A stretch of DNA of 64,000 bases from Spirochaetaceae bacterium (GCA_017416145.1 JAFQDD010000015.1:1-64000); one strand, 5' to 3'; shown: positions 1 through 8,833, counted from the stretch's first letter. Program-made: numbers and translations. The notes: generated from the sequence alone by a model not told the origin.

Positions 1-150
1 ATTAACCTTTATAAAGCAGATGCTGATACTCTTGCAAAATTTGAACAATTGCCGGGAAATCTGAAATCTGCGTGTTCTTTGGCAAATAACAGTGACTTTA
101 TTAAAGAACACATTCCGGGAGCCATACTGGAAATCTATTGCAACAAATAA
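1..150 (+). CDS. glnA: Glutamine synthetase, C-terminal end (partial)
   Basis: The frame is open from base 1 to a TAA at 148-150, giving 49 residues that end ..EIYCNK. The segment LPGNLKSA..SDFIKEHIPG resembles the last helices of glutamine synthetase, which makes glutamine from glutamate, ammonia and ATP. The 5' part lies outside the window. An ANTAR regulator 30 bp downstream fits a nitrogen-assimilation operon. The call rests on a short C-terminal stretch, so the family is likely but the subtype is not determined. Confidence 0.65.
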   Translation: MNLYKADADTLAKFEQLPGNLKSACSLANNSDFIKEHIPGAILEIYCNK

Positions 151-180
151 TATAAACCACAGAAAAGGAGGAGGTGCCAC

Positions 181-765
181 ATGAGTCTAAAAGAACGTAT
201 TTATAGTATACTCATCGTGTCTGCTACAGACAACTTCACCTCTGCCTTTGCCGACCTGCTTCCAGAAGCAAGATACAGTCCGGTTGATACAGTAACAAGT
301 GTCAGTGTTGCCAAAAGAGTTTTAGCAGAAAAAACATATGATTTTGTCATCATCAATGCTCCATTACCGGATGATGCCGGAACCCGCTTTGCAATTGATA
401 CCTGTACTACCAAACAATCCGCTGTCCTCCTTCTGGTGAAGAACGATATCCACGCCGGTATTCATGATAGAGTTGCTGAATATGGTGTTTTCACTTTACC
501 GAAACCCATTTCAAAAGTAACCATGACACATGCTCTTAATTGGCTGGAGAGTGCACGAGAACGGCTAAGACAATTTGAGAAAAAAACAATATCCATTGAA
601 GATAAAATGGCTGAAATTCGTTTGGTTAATAAAGCCAAATGGCTATTAATCAGCGAACTTAAAATGAGCGAACCAGATGCTCATCGCTATGTAGAAAAGC
701 AAGCAATGGACCGCTGCGTTTCCAGAAGATTCATTGCAGAAGAAATTATCAAGACTTACTCTTAA
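181..765 (+). CDS. ANTAR-domain response regulator (RNA-binding antiterminator)
   Basis: A 194-residue protein with an N-terminal receiver-like domain (about 8-125) and a C-terminal ANTAR helical domain (about 140-192, KMAEIRLVNKAKWLLI..EPDAHRYVEKQAMDR). ANTAR proteins bind paired hairpins in leader RNA and prevent termination, often for nitrogen genes. The receiver is degenerate: the usual phospho-acceptor Asp is replaced by Asn (YDFVIINAP), while the late Lys in TLPKP is kept, so activation may not need phosphorylation. A strong GGAGGAGG Shine-Dalgarno lies at 164-172. It follows glnA and is probably co-transcribed with it. Confidence 0.88.
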   Translation: MSLKERIYSILIVSATDNFTSAFADLLPEARYSPVDTVTSVSVAKRVLAEKTYDFVIINAPLPDDAGTRFAIDTCTTKQSAVLLLVKNDIHAGIHDRVAEYGVFTLPKPISKVTMTHALNWLESARERLRQFEKKTISIEDKMAEIRLVNKAKWLLISELKMSEPDAHRYVEKQAMDRCVSRRFIAEEIIKTYS

Positions 766-782
766 TCCCCTACACAAGCAGG

Positions 783-1238
783 GTGGTAATGTTTCCCTTT
801 CATTACAAAGTAATTTGCCAAAAAGGAAACTGGTATGTTTTTGGATTTTGTCATAAACACCAAAAATTTATGGTTTACTCTTTATCCCGAATGAAGGACC
901 TTATAATACTTGATGAATTTAATTTTATCGAAGATTTTGAAAAACATATTCATATTGATCCAAATATTGGTATTTGGAATAACGATGTGGAACCGATTAA
1001 AATTGAGCTATTATTCTCAAAAGAAATTAATACTTACATTTTAGAAAGAACCTGGCACAAAGACCAGGACTGTAAACAAAATGATGACGGTTCTGTTTAT
1101 CTGAGTTTCACTTCAAATCAAACACAGGAATTAAAATATTGGATTATGAGCTTTGGCTCTGCTGTTAAAGTTCTTTCTCCTGAAACATTAAGAGAGGATA
1201 TAAAAAAAGAATTGCTGAAATCAATTGAAAATTTCTAA
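783..1238 (+). pseudogene. WYL-domain transcriptional regulator, 5'-truncated
   Basis: About 150 residues that begin in the middle of a WYL domain (PFHYKVICQKGNWYVFGFCHK) and run through its conserved end (W..DQD....DGSVYLSF.....ELKYWIMSFGSAVKVLSPETLR). Full WYL regulators are about 300 residues with an N-terminal winged helix, which is absent here. The open frame starts only 18 bp after the ANTAR stop and has no convincing ribosome site (GTG at 783, ATG at 789). This looks like a deletion scar joining the WYL 3' half to the ANTAR gene. It is the last chromosome-like gene before the plasmid origin. Confidence 0.72.
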
Positions 1239-1263
1239 CTCCCCTACCCTACTCTCATTTTTT

Positions 1264-1428
1264 AGTAACAAACTTTCAACGGAAGGTTCATTTTAACAGA
1301 AAAAAAGTAACAAATTCTCAACGCTTTACACATTTTTAGTACCAATTTATCAACGATACATTTCAGTAAAATTAATAAAATAGTAACAAACTTTCAACGC
1401 TTATAAATTAAGTAACAAATTCTCAACA
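1264..1428 (+). repeat. Iteron group 1 (five direct copies)
   Basis: Copies of AGTAACAAACTTTCAACG and close variants begin at 1264, 1306, 1338, 1382 and 1411, each 18 bp, all in the same orientation and spaced 29-44 bp. Variants include AGTAACAAATTCTCAACG (1306) and AGTACCAATTTATCAACG (1338). They are presumed binding sites of the Rep protein. Confidence 0.92.
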
Positions 1429-1431
1429 TTA

Positions 1432-2019
1432 TCAAATTAAAAAGTTCCTACCCAAGTATCGTAATACTTTATTGGTATATTCTTCATAAGACTTTCCAAA
1501 GGTTTCTCTGAGAAACGGTTCCTCTACTTTTGTTATTTGAAAGTGAATTAACACAATTGTAAATAGACTTATTACCAATAAAATCCAATTAAAGAACATA
1601 AAAACAAATCCAAGATACAATAAATCAAAACCTAAAAAGGCAGGATTTCGACTTATCTTGTAGATTCCTTCAGTAACAAGTTCGGTTTTGTCTGTTTTAG
1701 GAACCCCTGCTCTCCAATTATTTTTCATTGTTTTTACCGAAATTATAAAAAATAATGTACCAACAAACGCTATAATGACTCCTATATATTGAATCAAATT
1801 CGGTAATTGCTTGCTAGAAAAAAAGATTGACCACACATCCATAATTGTTACCAAAATCGTAAGAATCTGCATGATACTTTCAATAACTTTCTCTAACCCT
1901 TTTTTGCCTTTTCCAAGTTGATTTGTTGATATTCCTTGTCGTTTTTGAAGAATCATTTTTAGAAAATAAGTACCATAAAATAATACTAAAATGAAAACGG
2001 CACAAACTTTTATTATCAC
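1432..2019 (-). CDS. Isoprenylcysteine carboxyl methyltransferase (ICMT) family membrane protein
   Basis: About 195 residues with four or so membrane segments and the ICMT-family core NWRAG.P..DKTELVTEGIYKISRNPAFLGFDLLYLG, followed by EEPFLRETFGKSYEEY. Family members are membrane methyltransferases; the bacterial substrates are mostly unknown. An upstream TTG at 2106 would start inside an iteron. I prefer GTG at 2019, preceded by AAGGA at a good distance and matching the family N-terminus just before the first membrane helix. It lies inside the replication origin between iteron groups, an unusual place for cargo. Confidence 0.78.
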   Translation of the reverse strand: MIIKVCAVFILVLFYGTYFLKMILQKRQGISTNQLGKGKKGLEKVIESIMQILTILVTIMDVWSIFFSSKQLPNLIQYIGVIIAFVGTLFFIISVKTMKNNWRAGVPKTDKTELVTEGIYKISRNPAFLGFDLLYLGFVFMFFNWILLVISLFTIVLIHFQITKVEEPFLRETFGKSYEEYTNKVLRYLGRNFLI

Positions 2020-2090
2020 CTTTCTATTCCTTTTTTCCCAAGATTTTGATATTTTATAAATTGAGATTATTAAATTCTGTTGTTGAAAAT

Positions 2091-2353
2091 AGTACCAGAC
2101 TTTCAACGGTTATCCACAAAAACGCTGTGGAAAACTAAAATTTTAGTACCAAACTCTCAACAAAAACATAATTCTTGTAAATCGTTGATATATAAGGATT
2201 TACACCACTTATCCACAATTACTAGTCCAAATTCTCAACGAAATAGTAACAAAAAATTAATTTCTTCTATATAAACAAATAGAATTCAAATAAATTTAAA
2301 TAACAAGTAGTAATCACTATGAAAATGTGGATAACCGTTGATACTTTGTTACT
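2091..2353. repeat. Iteron group 1b flanking the DnaA boxes
   Basis: Direct copies begin at 2091 (AGTACCAGACTTTCAACG), 2145 (AGTACCAAACTCTCAACA) and 2224 (one base shorter, AGTCCAAATTCTCAACG). One inverted copy at 2336-2353 (CGTTGATACTTTGTTACT) lies just past the rep stop codon. The last copy, facing the others, could serve in rep autoregulation or origin pairing. Confidence 0.85.
2110..2334. promoter_or_regulatory. Three perfect DnaA boxes
   Basis: TTATCCACA occurs at 2110-2118 and 2209-2217, and its reverse complement TGTGGATAA at 2326-2334. All three match the strict DnaA-box consensus and are interleaved with the iterons, so the host DnaA probably takes part in opening this origin. Confidence 0.88.
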
Positions 2354-2356
2354 AAT

Positions 2357-3340
2357 CTATATTGTTGATGTAACCAACATATATCTGGAATCATTACCTT
2401 CAATAACAGGCTTACTTTTATAAAATGTAATTCCATCATTTGTAGAATTTATACTTACTTTTAAATCTGGATAATACTTATCTTTTATTGTATTAATTTG
2501 GTCTTTTAAGTAATTCCAATTTACTCTTTCTTCTGATTCATATCCTTCTTTGTTTCCTTTTACTGGCATAAATTGATCTACTAATGCTCTTCTAGAAATA
2601 TGCAAAGGTTCGCCTTCTTTTATTGAATTATTCCTGTAAACAAACCATGTATACAAATCTTTTCCTACAACACTTTTGATTTGTTTGTAAATAGTATAAT
2701 TAATTGGAACTGCATGTTCTTGAGAAAGTTGTGTAAATTTTTCTGAAAGAACAATCTTAAAGCCTATACTCTTTTTATTGCTTTTTTCATCTTCAAGATC
2801 TACATATTGCATACTTTCAAAAAATGGTACAATTCCAGTACTATGTAAAGTTGCTGTCACTTTTCCATAAATTTGTTCTTCTGTCGGCATAAATTCTTCA
2901 AACAAATAAGCTTCACTTAATTTAGTTCTTTTTTCCTTAAAAACAAATGTTGAACCCGAAAAACATTCAAGTTGCTCTTTTACTTCTTTCCCTCGCTGTT
3001 TTGGTAATTGTAATTCGTCCAACAAGTTCTGTAGAGATTTATATTCAAGAACAACTGGTTCTCCAGGTTTATTCTTTTTTAATACAGCATGAGTTGTTAA
3101 AATTGATAAAAGTAATCTTCCATTTTTTCCAAAAGGAACTTTTGTATCACTTGTTAATGTTAAAGAAATATTGTTATAAGTTCGAGTAAATAAATTTTTC
3201 TTTACATCCTTTAATGGCAAAGATGCTGCAATAAAAGGACTAGACATATAACTTCTGTACTGAAGTTCTTTTTTTGAATGACTTCTGATTTCTTCAAGAG
3301 GAAACAATTCTTCAATTTCTGTTATTTTTTCATCTGCCAT
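2357..3340 (-). CDS. repA: Plasmid replication initiator, RepA-type
   Basis: A 327-residue protein. The segment VPFGKNGRLLLSILTTHAVL followed by LQNLLDELQLPKQRGKEVKEQL matches plasmid-encoded RepA initiators (the family with a PyG..PRLLL..L.TEAV signature), which bind iterons through winged-helix domains. It is the last gene of a minus-strand ParA - small protein - Rep operon, 9 bp after the previous stop. Iterons and DnaA boxes lie directly downstream. An inverted iteron at 2336-2353 touches its 3' end. Length fits initiators of this class (about 280-350). Confidence 0.87.
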   Translation of the reverse strand: MADEKITEIEELFPLEEIRSHSKKELQYRSYMSSPFIAASLPLKDVKKNLFTRTYNNISLTLTSDTKVPFGKNGRLLLSILTTHAVLKKNKPGEPVVLEYKSLQNLLDELQLPKQRGKEVKEQLECFSGSTFVFKEKRTKLSEAYLFEEFMPTEEQIYGKVTATLHSTGIVPFFESMQYVDLEDEKSNKKSIGFKIVLSEKFTQLSQEHAVPINYTIYKQIKSVVGKDLYTWFVYRNNSIKEGEPLHISRRALVDQFMPVKGNKEGYESEERVNWNYLKDQINTIKDKYYPDLKVSINSTNDGITFYKSKPVIEGNDSRYMLVTSTI

Positions 3341-3349
3341 TTTCTTTAC

Positions 3350-3712
3350 CTATTGTCGTTTATAAGAGTGTTGAGAAATTGTTACCTTTCCCGATTCCAA
3401 ATCTTCCTTGAAGTAATCCATAGCGCACATAACAAAATGATTCATTGAAATATTTTTCATTGCACAGAAAGCTTTAAAATTAGCCCTCTCCCCTTTTGCC
3501 ATAGAAACCAAAAATTTTTCTTTCTTTTCTTTTTCTTCAGAAATTATAGGCTCTGCTACTGGCTCAATTTTTTTTTCTACAGTTTCTACAGTGGGAGTTA
3601 GAGGTTCAACTACGGCAGGTCTTACATTTGAAAAATTATTATTAATTGCAGTTTCAAGAGGATTTGTTTTTTTCACTGTTGCACCTGCATTGAAATTTTC
3701 TGGTTTTTTCAT
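3350..3712 (-). CDS. Small ParA partner, possible centromere-binding protein
   Basis: A 120-residue protein with a disordered, Pro/Glu/Lys-rich N-terminal 60 residues (repeated EP/VE tracts) and a short helical C-terminal domain (KGERANFKAFCAMKNISMNHFVMCAMDYF) of ribbon-helix-helix appearance. It overlaps the ParA gene by 4 bp, so it is translationally coupled. Small DNA-binding partners of this layout (ParG-like) act with ParA ATPases in partition. I did not recognise a specific family; the role is inferred from position and shape. Confidence 0.6.
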   Translation of the reverse strand: MKKPENFNAGATVKKTNPLETAINNNFSNVRPAVVEPLTPTVETVEKKIEPVAEPIISEEKEKKEKFLVSMAKGERANFKAFCAMKNISMNHFVMCAMDYFKEDLESGKVTISQHSYKRQ

Positions 3713-4461
3713 TTCATCATCTCCTTTGTAATATTTTCAATAGCATCTAAAGTTTCTTTTCTTGCTGAAATGTTTTTATCCTGAACATATCTTTTTAAGA
3801 TTTGAGCTTTAACAAAAGATGTATCTGTTGGGATAGTTAGGAATTGAGTATCATCAAAGTTTTTCATGAAGTTTTCTGCAAATAAAGATTGGAACTTCAT
3901 ACGTTTATCTTGTTGATTCAAAATTACAAATGAGATTTTTGAAAGCAAATCGTCACATCTAATTTCTTTTGTTGTTGAATCTAAGTTTTCAATCAAAGTT
4001 TGGAATCCGTCTGCTGAGAATTGATCCAATCTTAAAACAGGAACAATAACATCTGCTGTAACAGCAACACCTTTTTCGAAGTTTCCAAATGCAGGAGAAG
4101 TATCTGAAATTACATAATCAAAATCAGAAACAGCTGGGAAAATAATATCTGCAAAAGCATAATATTTATTTGTTGTTGAAGCGTAAGCTTGAAGATTTCC
4201 GTTGATTGCAAAAGTTGGAAGGATATAAAGATTTTCGACGATTGTTTGTGAAATAGCATCTTCAACTTTTACTTTTCCTGTTAGAACGTCTGCAAGTTCA
4301 TATTGAAAGTTATTTGCAAGCCAAGAAGATGAATTCCCCTGAGGATCACAGTCGATTAATAGAGTTTTGTGACCTTGAAGTGCTAGTTGAATTGCACATG
4401 TTACAGATACAGATGTTTTACCTGTACCACCCTTTCGGTTTAAAAAGCTAAATGATTTCAT
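3709..4461 (-). CDS. parA: ParA-family partition ATPase
   Basis: A 250-residue P-loop ATPase of the MinD/ParA superfamily. It has a deviant Walker A RKGGTGKTS (about 9-17), Walker A' LLIDCDPQGN (about 35-44) and Walker B YVISDTSP. It would form ATP-dependent patterns on the nucleoid to distribute the replicon. It has no N-terminal DNA-binding domain, so it is the short ParA class that uses a small partner, here the overlapping gene at 3350-3712. Upstream lies a very AT-rich tract with TATATTTATATA repeats, a likely operator or centromere. The SD is AGAGGGGA. Confidence 0.92.
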   Translation of the reverse strand: MKSFSFLNRKGGTGKTSVSVTCAIQLALQGHKTLLIDCDPQGNSSSWLANNFQYELADVLTGKVKVEDAISQTIVENLYILPTFAINGNLQAYASTTNKYYAFADIIFPAVSDFDYVISDTSPAFGNFEKGVAVTADVIVPVLRLDQFSADGFQTLIENLDSTTKEIRCDDLLSKISFVILNQQDKRMKFQSLFAENFMKNFDDTQFLTIPTDTSFVKAQILKRYVQDKNISARKETLDAIENITKEMMK

Positions 4462-5360
4462 TATTTGAATCCCCTCTTATATAATACTATAAATCTATAT
4501 TTATATAATTTCAAGTATAAAAATATAAAAAGTTATATAAATATATCAAAAAGTATATATTTATATATTCGAATAATTGGATAAAAGGAAATAGATTTTT
4601 TATCAAAGATGTAAAAGAAGAGTATAAAGCTCTTTAATTATGAAGTTTGATTTTGTGTTTGATATGATATAAGGTGATTAATAGTTCTGATATTTTTTGG
4701 AATTCTTTTAATATATAAATTTTATTATTCATATTTATTATTTATTGGACATCTATGTACATACTCCCCAGATACAGATGTTCATAGGGTATAGTCATGA
4801 ATGGCATCTTGCTTTTTGGGACTGTGGAAAATAATGATTTTCTGTTGTGAAACATGGCTAACTTTGAGAAAAATAATTTCGTTTTTTTAGTCTATTTTTT
4901 CCAGCATTTTAAAAAATCGTGAAATTTGCCCTTCAAAAAATCAATAAAAAATTTTGAGTATATATTTATATATTTATATAAAATATAATATAAAATATAA
5001 TATAAAAAGAGATAGTAAAATATATATAAATATATAAAAAAACATATTAAAAAATATATATTTATATATCGTTAAAAATACAATTTTAAAAGACCCTCTA
5101 GGATTGCCGTAGACGCGTCCAAAATAAAAAATCGACTAATTTATCGACCAAGTTAAAATCGACGCAAAATAGGCCCGTTTTTCGCGTTTTTAAATTTTGA
5201 AAATTTGAGTATTTTTGCATGTTTTTTTTCGATTTTTTCTTCTAATTTTTTTAGGGTAGGGTAGGGGATTTTTTTTCGGCAACTGAATTTTTTTAGTAAA
5301 TAATTCAATTTTTATATTTAGAAAATTCATCAACTGGACTTTTTAGTTTTTATGAGCATT

Positions 5361-5440
5361 TTTCAAAAAAGGTGTTTTTCGGGGTAAAAGAGGTGTTTTT
5401 TGTTACAAAAGAGGTGAATTTTGTTATAAAAGTGGGTGGT
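5361..5440 (+). repeat. Four tandem 21-bp repeats upstream of second ParA
   Basis: The core AAAGAGGTG(T/A)(T/A)TTTT is repeated so that GGTG falls at 5371, 5392 and 5413, with a fourth degenerate GGGT at 5434: an exact 21-bp period, two helical turns. The array lies 130 bp before the ParA/ParB-like operon and is a good candidate for a partition or operator site. Confidence 0.72.
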
Positions 5441-5508
5441 TTATGAATGTATAGTGTTTTAAACTTTAACCATAACGATTGAGATTTTCGAGAAGTAATT
5501 TTACATCA

Positions 5509-5520
5509 TGGGCAGACAGA
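5509..5520 (-). promoter_or_regulatory. Leader motif, opposite-facing copy
   Basis: TGGGCAGACAGA here is the reverse complement of the TCTGTCTGCCCA motif found ahead of several transfer operons. It faces away from the ParA gene at 5570. No minus-strand gene starts near it. Confidence 0.55.
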
Positions 5521-5569
5521 AACGCTTCTTGAAATTCTCTTTCTTAATACTTTTTAAGAGAGGCAAATT

Positions 5570-6343
5570 ATGGTTATTACAGTTTCAAGCATCAAAGGTG
5601 GGGTTGGGAAATCTAGCCTAGTTTTACTTCTATCCAATAATTTAGCCGCTCGAGGTAAGCGTGTTCTTGTAATCGATATGGATCTTAATAATACAGCTTC
5701 ATTGTTTTACACCCTCGGTTTAGAAAATATTAGAGAGATCACAGAACGAAAGAACATTATGCTTTCCTTGGCACAAGAAAAGGCAGAAGAGAATATACTT
5801 CATTCTAGGATTCCAAATGTCGACATTATTCCTTCTAGCCTTTCTTTGTGCAACATTCGAGCAATAGATTATCATGTCTTAAAAAAATGTATCAATAAAC
5901 TCGATTATGACTACATTGTTATTGATACTTCTCCAACTTATGACAACTTAGTAAAAAGTGCTTTATTTGCAGCTGATATTATTCTCACACCTGTTCAATT
6001 AACAGAGTTCAATTTTAATATGGCTTCATTTTTAATGAATAGAATTGAGGAAGAACTCCCAGAACAAAGTGAAAAAATCTATCTGATTTACAATTATTGG
6101 GTGAAAGGTCTTAAGACTGACGGAAATGCACTCCAATCTACAGTCACAAAACTTTTTGAACAAACATTTTCAAATATTCTCAAAGTAAGATTACCAAAAA
6201 CTATTCGATTAGATTACTACACAAATTGTGATAAGAAAGTATCTATGAAAAGTAAGGATGTAGGTTCTCTTGCATTAGCTTCTTCTATAAATGAATTGGC
6301 TTGTGCAATTACTGGTGAGGATGAAATTATTGAGGAGTTTTGA
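5570..6343 (+). CDS. Second ParA/Soj-family ATPase
   Basis: A 257-residue ParA-family ATPase with deviant Walker A IKGGVGKSS (about 8-16), Walker A' VLVIDMDLNNTAS and Walker B YIVIDTSP. It is distinct from the ParA at 3709-4461, so the element carries two. It overlaps the following ParB-like gene (TGATG), suggesting a coupled pair for partition or for positioning the conjugation machine. It opens a plus-strand operon. A leader hairpin (CTCTT…AAGAG) around 5540-5562 places the SD AGAGAGG near a stem. Confidence 0.9.
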   Translation: MVITVSSIKGGVGKSSLVLLLSNNLAARGKRVLVIDMDLNNTASLFYTLGLENIREITERKNIMLSLAQEKAEENILHSRIPNVDIIPSSLSLCNIRAIDYHVLKKCINKLDYDYIVIDTSPTYDNLVKSALFAADIILTPVQLTEFNFNMASFLMNRIEEELPEQSEKIYLIYNYWVKGLKTDGNALQSTVTKLFEQTFSNILKVRLPKTIRLDYYTNCDKKVSMKSKDVGSLALASSINELACAITGEDEIIEEF

Positions 6344-7260
6344 TGGCAGGGAAGTTAAATTTTTTAACTGCTGGAACAAATCTTCCTTTAGCAGATGGAA
6401 ATGTTAAAACTTCAAAAATGGTTCTGATTGAAAAGATTGAAGAATATGAAAAATTCAAAGATTTATTTTCGATGGACTTAGAAGTTTTGGAAAGAATTAA
6501 GGTGTCATTAAAAGACAAAGGATTTGATGAAAAGCAGGGAGGCTTACATGTTTGGAAAAAAGAAGGACATCTATTTTTAATAGATGGGTATACAAGACTT
6601 AGAGCTTGTAAAGAAGTTGGAATAACAATGGTTCCTGTTAGTGAACATTGTTTTGAATCAGAAGAAGAAGCATATAAATATGCAATTTCATTACAGGTTA
6701 ATAGACGAAACCTTGATAGTGCAAATCTATTAAAGAATGTTTCGTTCTTACTTGGAACAGACTTTATACAAAATTATCAAGGTTCAAAAGCAGAACTTAT
6801 TGGTGATACTTTAGGAGTTTGTAAACGAACAGTTCAAAGATATATATCTGTTGTAAAGAATGCCAGTGATGAGGAAAAAGAATTAATAGATGATGGTCAA
6901 ATATCAAGCTATAAAGTTTATAAAGACCATCATAAAAAGGAAGGTAACACTTCTCTTAAAGATGATGATTTGACAGATAGTCTTGAAGATGATTCTAGAA
7001 ATCCTGCTCCAATCTTAATAAGAGAAAGAAAAAAGAGTTCTAAAAGTAAGTATGAGGAAGAGCAAGAAAAAAGAGATGCAAAAAAGGTAGCTGAGAATAG
7101 AGCTTATATAAAAGGTTTAGTCAGAAGTTGTGTCACTTTTATTCTTGGAAAAGTTGAAGAAGGTTTTAGTTCAAATGAAATTGAACAAGACGAAGAAGTA
7201 AAACAACTTTTAGAAAATCCATTTGATTTTAGATTTCGAAAGGAGACTAACAATGATTAA
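6343..7260 (+). CDS. ParB-like nuclease-domain protein
   Basis: About 305 residues. The N-terminal third carries the ParB/sulfiredoxin-like fold signature LFLIDGYTRLRACKEVGI (about 80-97) followed by EEEAYKYAISLQVNRRN. A helix-turn-helix segment follows (ELIGDTLGVCKRTVQRYISV, about 147-166), then a charged C-terminal tail. This is the ParB layout: CTP-binding/nuclease-like fold plus HTH. ATG at 6343 overlaps the ParA stop and is preceded by GAGGAG; a TTG three bases earlier is less likely. It probably binds the repeat array upstream of the operon. Confidence 0.82.
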   Translation: MAGKLNFLTAGTNLPLADGNVKTSKMVLIEKIEEYEKFKDLFSMDLEVLERIKVSLKDKGFDEKQGGLHVWKKEGHLFLIDGYTRLRACKEVGITMVPVSEHCFESEEEAYKYAISLQVNRRNLDSANLLKNVSFLLGTDFIQNYQGSKAELIGDTLGVCKRTVQRYISVVKNASDEEKELIDDGQISSYKVYKDHHKKEGNTSLKDDDLTDSLEDDSRNPAPILIRERKKSSKSKYEEEQEKRDAKKVAENRAYIKGLVRSCVTFILGKVEEGFSSNEIEQDEEVKQLLENPFDFRFRKETNND

Positions 7261-7531
7261 GCGTACAGATATTACAGCTATGTTTGATGATTATGCAAAA
7301 CTTATTGCAAATCAGACTGAAGGTTTTACTACAGAACAGATTATTGATTTTTTAGAGACTGTTAGTAAAAACGATGATCCAGCAATACCAGATATTATTC
7401 TTGGGGATGATTTGAAACATTTATATTTCAAGTCTTTTGACGGAAAGTTGGAATTGATTACAACTGAAAATATGAAAGAGTTGTATGAATATTTTGAATA
7501 TGCACGGTCCGGCATCATTATTTTAGAGTAG
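7253..7531 (+). CDS. Hypothetical acidic protein
   Basis: 92 residues from ATG 7253, which has AAAGGAG 8 bp upstream and overlaps the end of the ParB-like gene. A longer frame from 7223 has no such site. The protein is acidic with a helical pattern (TEQIIDFLETVS, MKELYEYFEYAR). No family recognised. The tight overlap puts it in the ParA-ParB operon. Confidence 0.65.
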   Translation: MIKRTDITAMFDDYAKLIANQTEGFTTEQIIDFLETVSKNDDPAIPDIILGDDLKHLYFKSFDGKLELITTENMKELYEYFEYARSGIIILE

Positions 7532-7544
7532 GGGAGCGGAGAAT

Positions 7545-7769
7545 ATGGAATTAATAAATGGAGCATTAGTTTTTCAAAAGGACGATGAGTTGAATATAAG
7601 ACTTCCAAGTCTTATTAATAAAAATTTAAAAGTAAAAGCTGTTCCTGGAAAACGGGATAATGATTTTTGTTATGACTGCTGTCTTTTTTCAGTTTGTCGT
7701 CAGTACAAGGGAATAAGTCCTTTAGGTGTTCATTGTTACACGACAATTTTTGAACTAAGTGAAGATTAA
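7545..7769 (+). CDS. Hypothetical small cysteine-rich protein
   Basis: 74 residues, SD GGGGAG, 13 bp after the previous stop. Five cysteines and a histidine (FCYDCCLFSVC…GVHC) suggest metal binding or a redox role, but no known motif is recognised. Same operon as the partition genes. Confidence 0.6.
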   Translation: MELINGALVFQKDDELNIRLPSLINKNLKVKAVPGKRDNDFCYDCCLFSVCRQYKGISPLGVHCYTTIFELSED

Positions 7770-7791
7770 AGAAATAACTGGAGGGTAAAGA

Positions 7792-8820
7792 ATGATAAAG
7801 AGTGAAAATTATATAAATGTATGTGGTTGGATGATTAGTGAATTAGCAGATTTAAGATTAAATGAAATTTTTATTTACGCAATAATTCATGGATTCAGTC
7901 AAGATGGAAAATCATTTTATACAGGATCTCTTTCATATTTGATGGAATGGACACATAGTTCAAAACCAACTGTGATTGCAGCTTTATCAAAGATGGTTGA
8001 AAAAGGATACATCATAAAAAAATTAATAAATGGTGTTACACCAATTTATTTTACTGCACGGTCAAGAATGATGGATTTAGGAATGTCTGTTGAAGTGGTA
8101 AAGAATTATAACCATCAGTCAAAAAACTTAACCGAAGGTAGTAAAAAAACTTTACCACCCCAGTTAAAAAATTTTACTCCAAACGGAAAAGAATCTTTAC
8201 CCAATAATACTAATAACAATCTAGATAATACTGCTACTTCTATAAAGCAAAATCAAAAAAGTGAATTTGAAGCAGCAGCAGCAGATTTGATTTTTGAAAA
8301 TTTAAAAAAGTTATTTGGAGGTAATGTCTTTGATTCAAACTTTATCCCTGAATTGAGTTCTTTGTTTGAAGAAAAAAAAATGGATTTGGAAAGGGTAGGG
8401 GAGTACTTAGGTTTTGTTTACAACAGAACTCTGGAAAAGAAACCTAATTCAATTTCAAATCTTTTTAGAATTTTGGCAAAGTCAGAAAATGTGTTGCAAG
8501 ATTTTATTATTCAAAATCCTATTCAGATAAAAAAAGAAGTTCCTAAAACTGTATGTCCAGTTTGTGGATTAGAAGTTGTGTCTGTTTTAGATTATTGTCC
8601 TGAATGTAGTTTTAGTTTTAGTGACTTTGATAATAAACAAGAAATTGCAAAACAGAAACAGATTTATAAGTTACCACAAGAACAAAGAGAAGAATTAGAT
8701 AAAGAAATTGGAAAATTAATACTTGAAAACGCAATAGAACAAATAAGGGATCCAAACTTTAGACAAGAACAACAGAAAAAGATAGCTGCTGTTTACAAAA
8801 GATACGGAATTAACGCATAG
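7792..8820 (+). CDS. Winged-helix replication/regulatory protein with C-terminal zinc ribbon
   Basis: 342 residues. The N-terminal 95 residues look like a winged helix of the kind found in phage and plasmid replisome organisers (LRLNEIFIYAIIHGFSQ, SYLMEWTHSSKPTVIAALSKMVEKGYI). A polar linker follows, then a helical domain (about 155-235). A C4 zinc ribbon CPVCGLEVVSVLDYCPEC lies at about 254-271. The SSB gene 13 bp downstream supports a role in replication of the element. No specific family name is assigned. Confidence 0.6.
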   Translation: MIKSENYINVCGWMISELADLRLNEIFIYAIIHGFSQDGKSFYTGSLSYLMEWTHSSKPTVIAALSKMVEKGYIIKKLINGVTPIYFTARSRMMDLGMSVEVVKNYNHQSKNLTEGSKKTLPPQLKNFTPNGKESLPNNTNNNLDNTATSIKQNQKSEFEAAAADLIFENLKKLFGGNVFDSNFIPELSSLFEEKKMDLERVGEYLGFVYNRTLEKKPNSISNLFRILAKSENVLQDFIIQNPIQIKKEVPKTVCPVCGLEVVSVLDYCPECSFSFSDFDNKQEIAKQKQIYKLPQEQREELDKEIGKLILENAIEQIRDPNFRQEQQKKIAAVYKRYGINA

Positions 8821-8833
8821 GAGGCGTTGGAAT

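Larger units (their letters stand above)
1260..2356. other. Plasmid replication origin (oriV) with iterons and DnaA boxes
   Basis: This stretch carries at least nine copies of an 18-bp iteron (consensus AGTAACAAACTTTCAACG) and three perfect DnaA boxes. An AT-rich segment (about 2218-2325) is a plausible unwinding region. It lies immediately downstream of the 3' end of the RepA-type gene at 2357-3340. In iteron plasmids the initiator binds such repeats and loads the helicase with DnaA. An ICMT-family gene (1432-2019) sits between the two iteron groups. Confidence 0.88.
4462..5569. other. AT-rich intergenic region, putative partition site
   Basis: About 1.1 kb without a credible gene between two divergent ParA operons. 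Two clusters of TATATTTATATA and its complement (about 4488-4575 and 4955-5090) look like operator or centromere arrays. Around 5104-5172 the word AATCGAC recurs with spacing. A GTAGGGTAGGGGA word at 5256-5268 is repeated inverted at 1240-1252. An imperfect inverted repeat (GGACATCT…AGATGTTC) lies near 4747-4782. Confidence 0.6.

Noticed and set aside
2080-2274. Small plus-strand frame across iterons and DnaA boxes
   Set aside because: It consists of replication-origin repeats, has no SD and no protein-like pattern.
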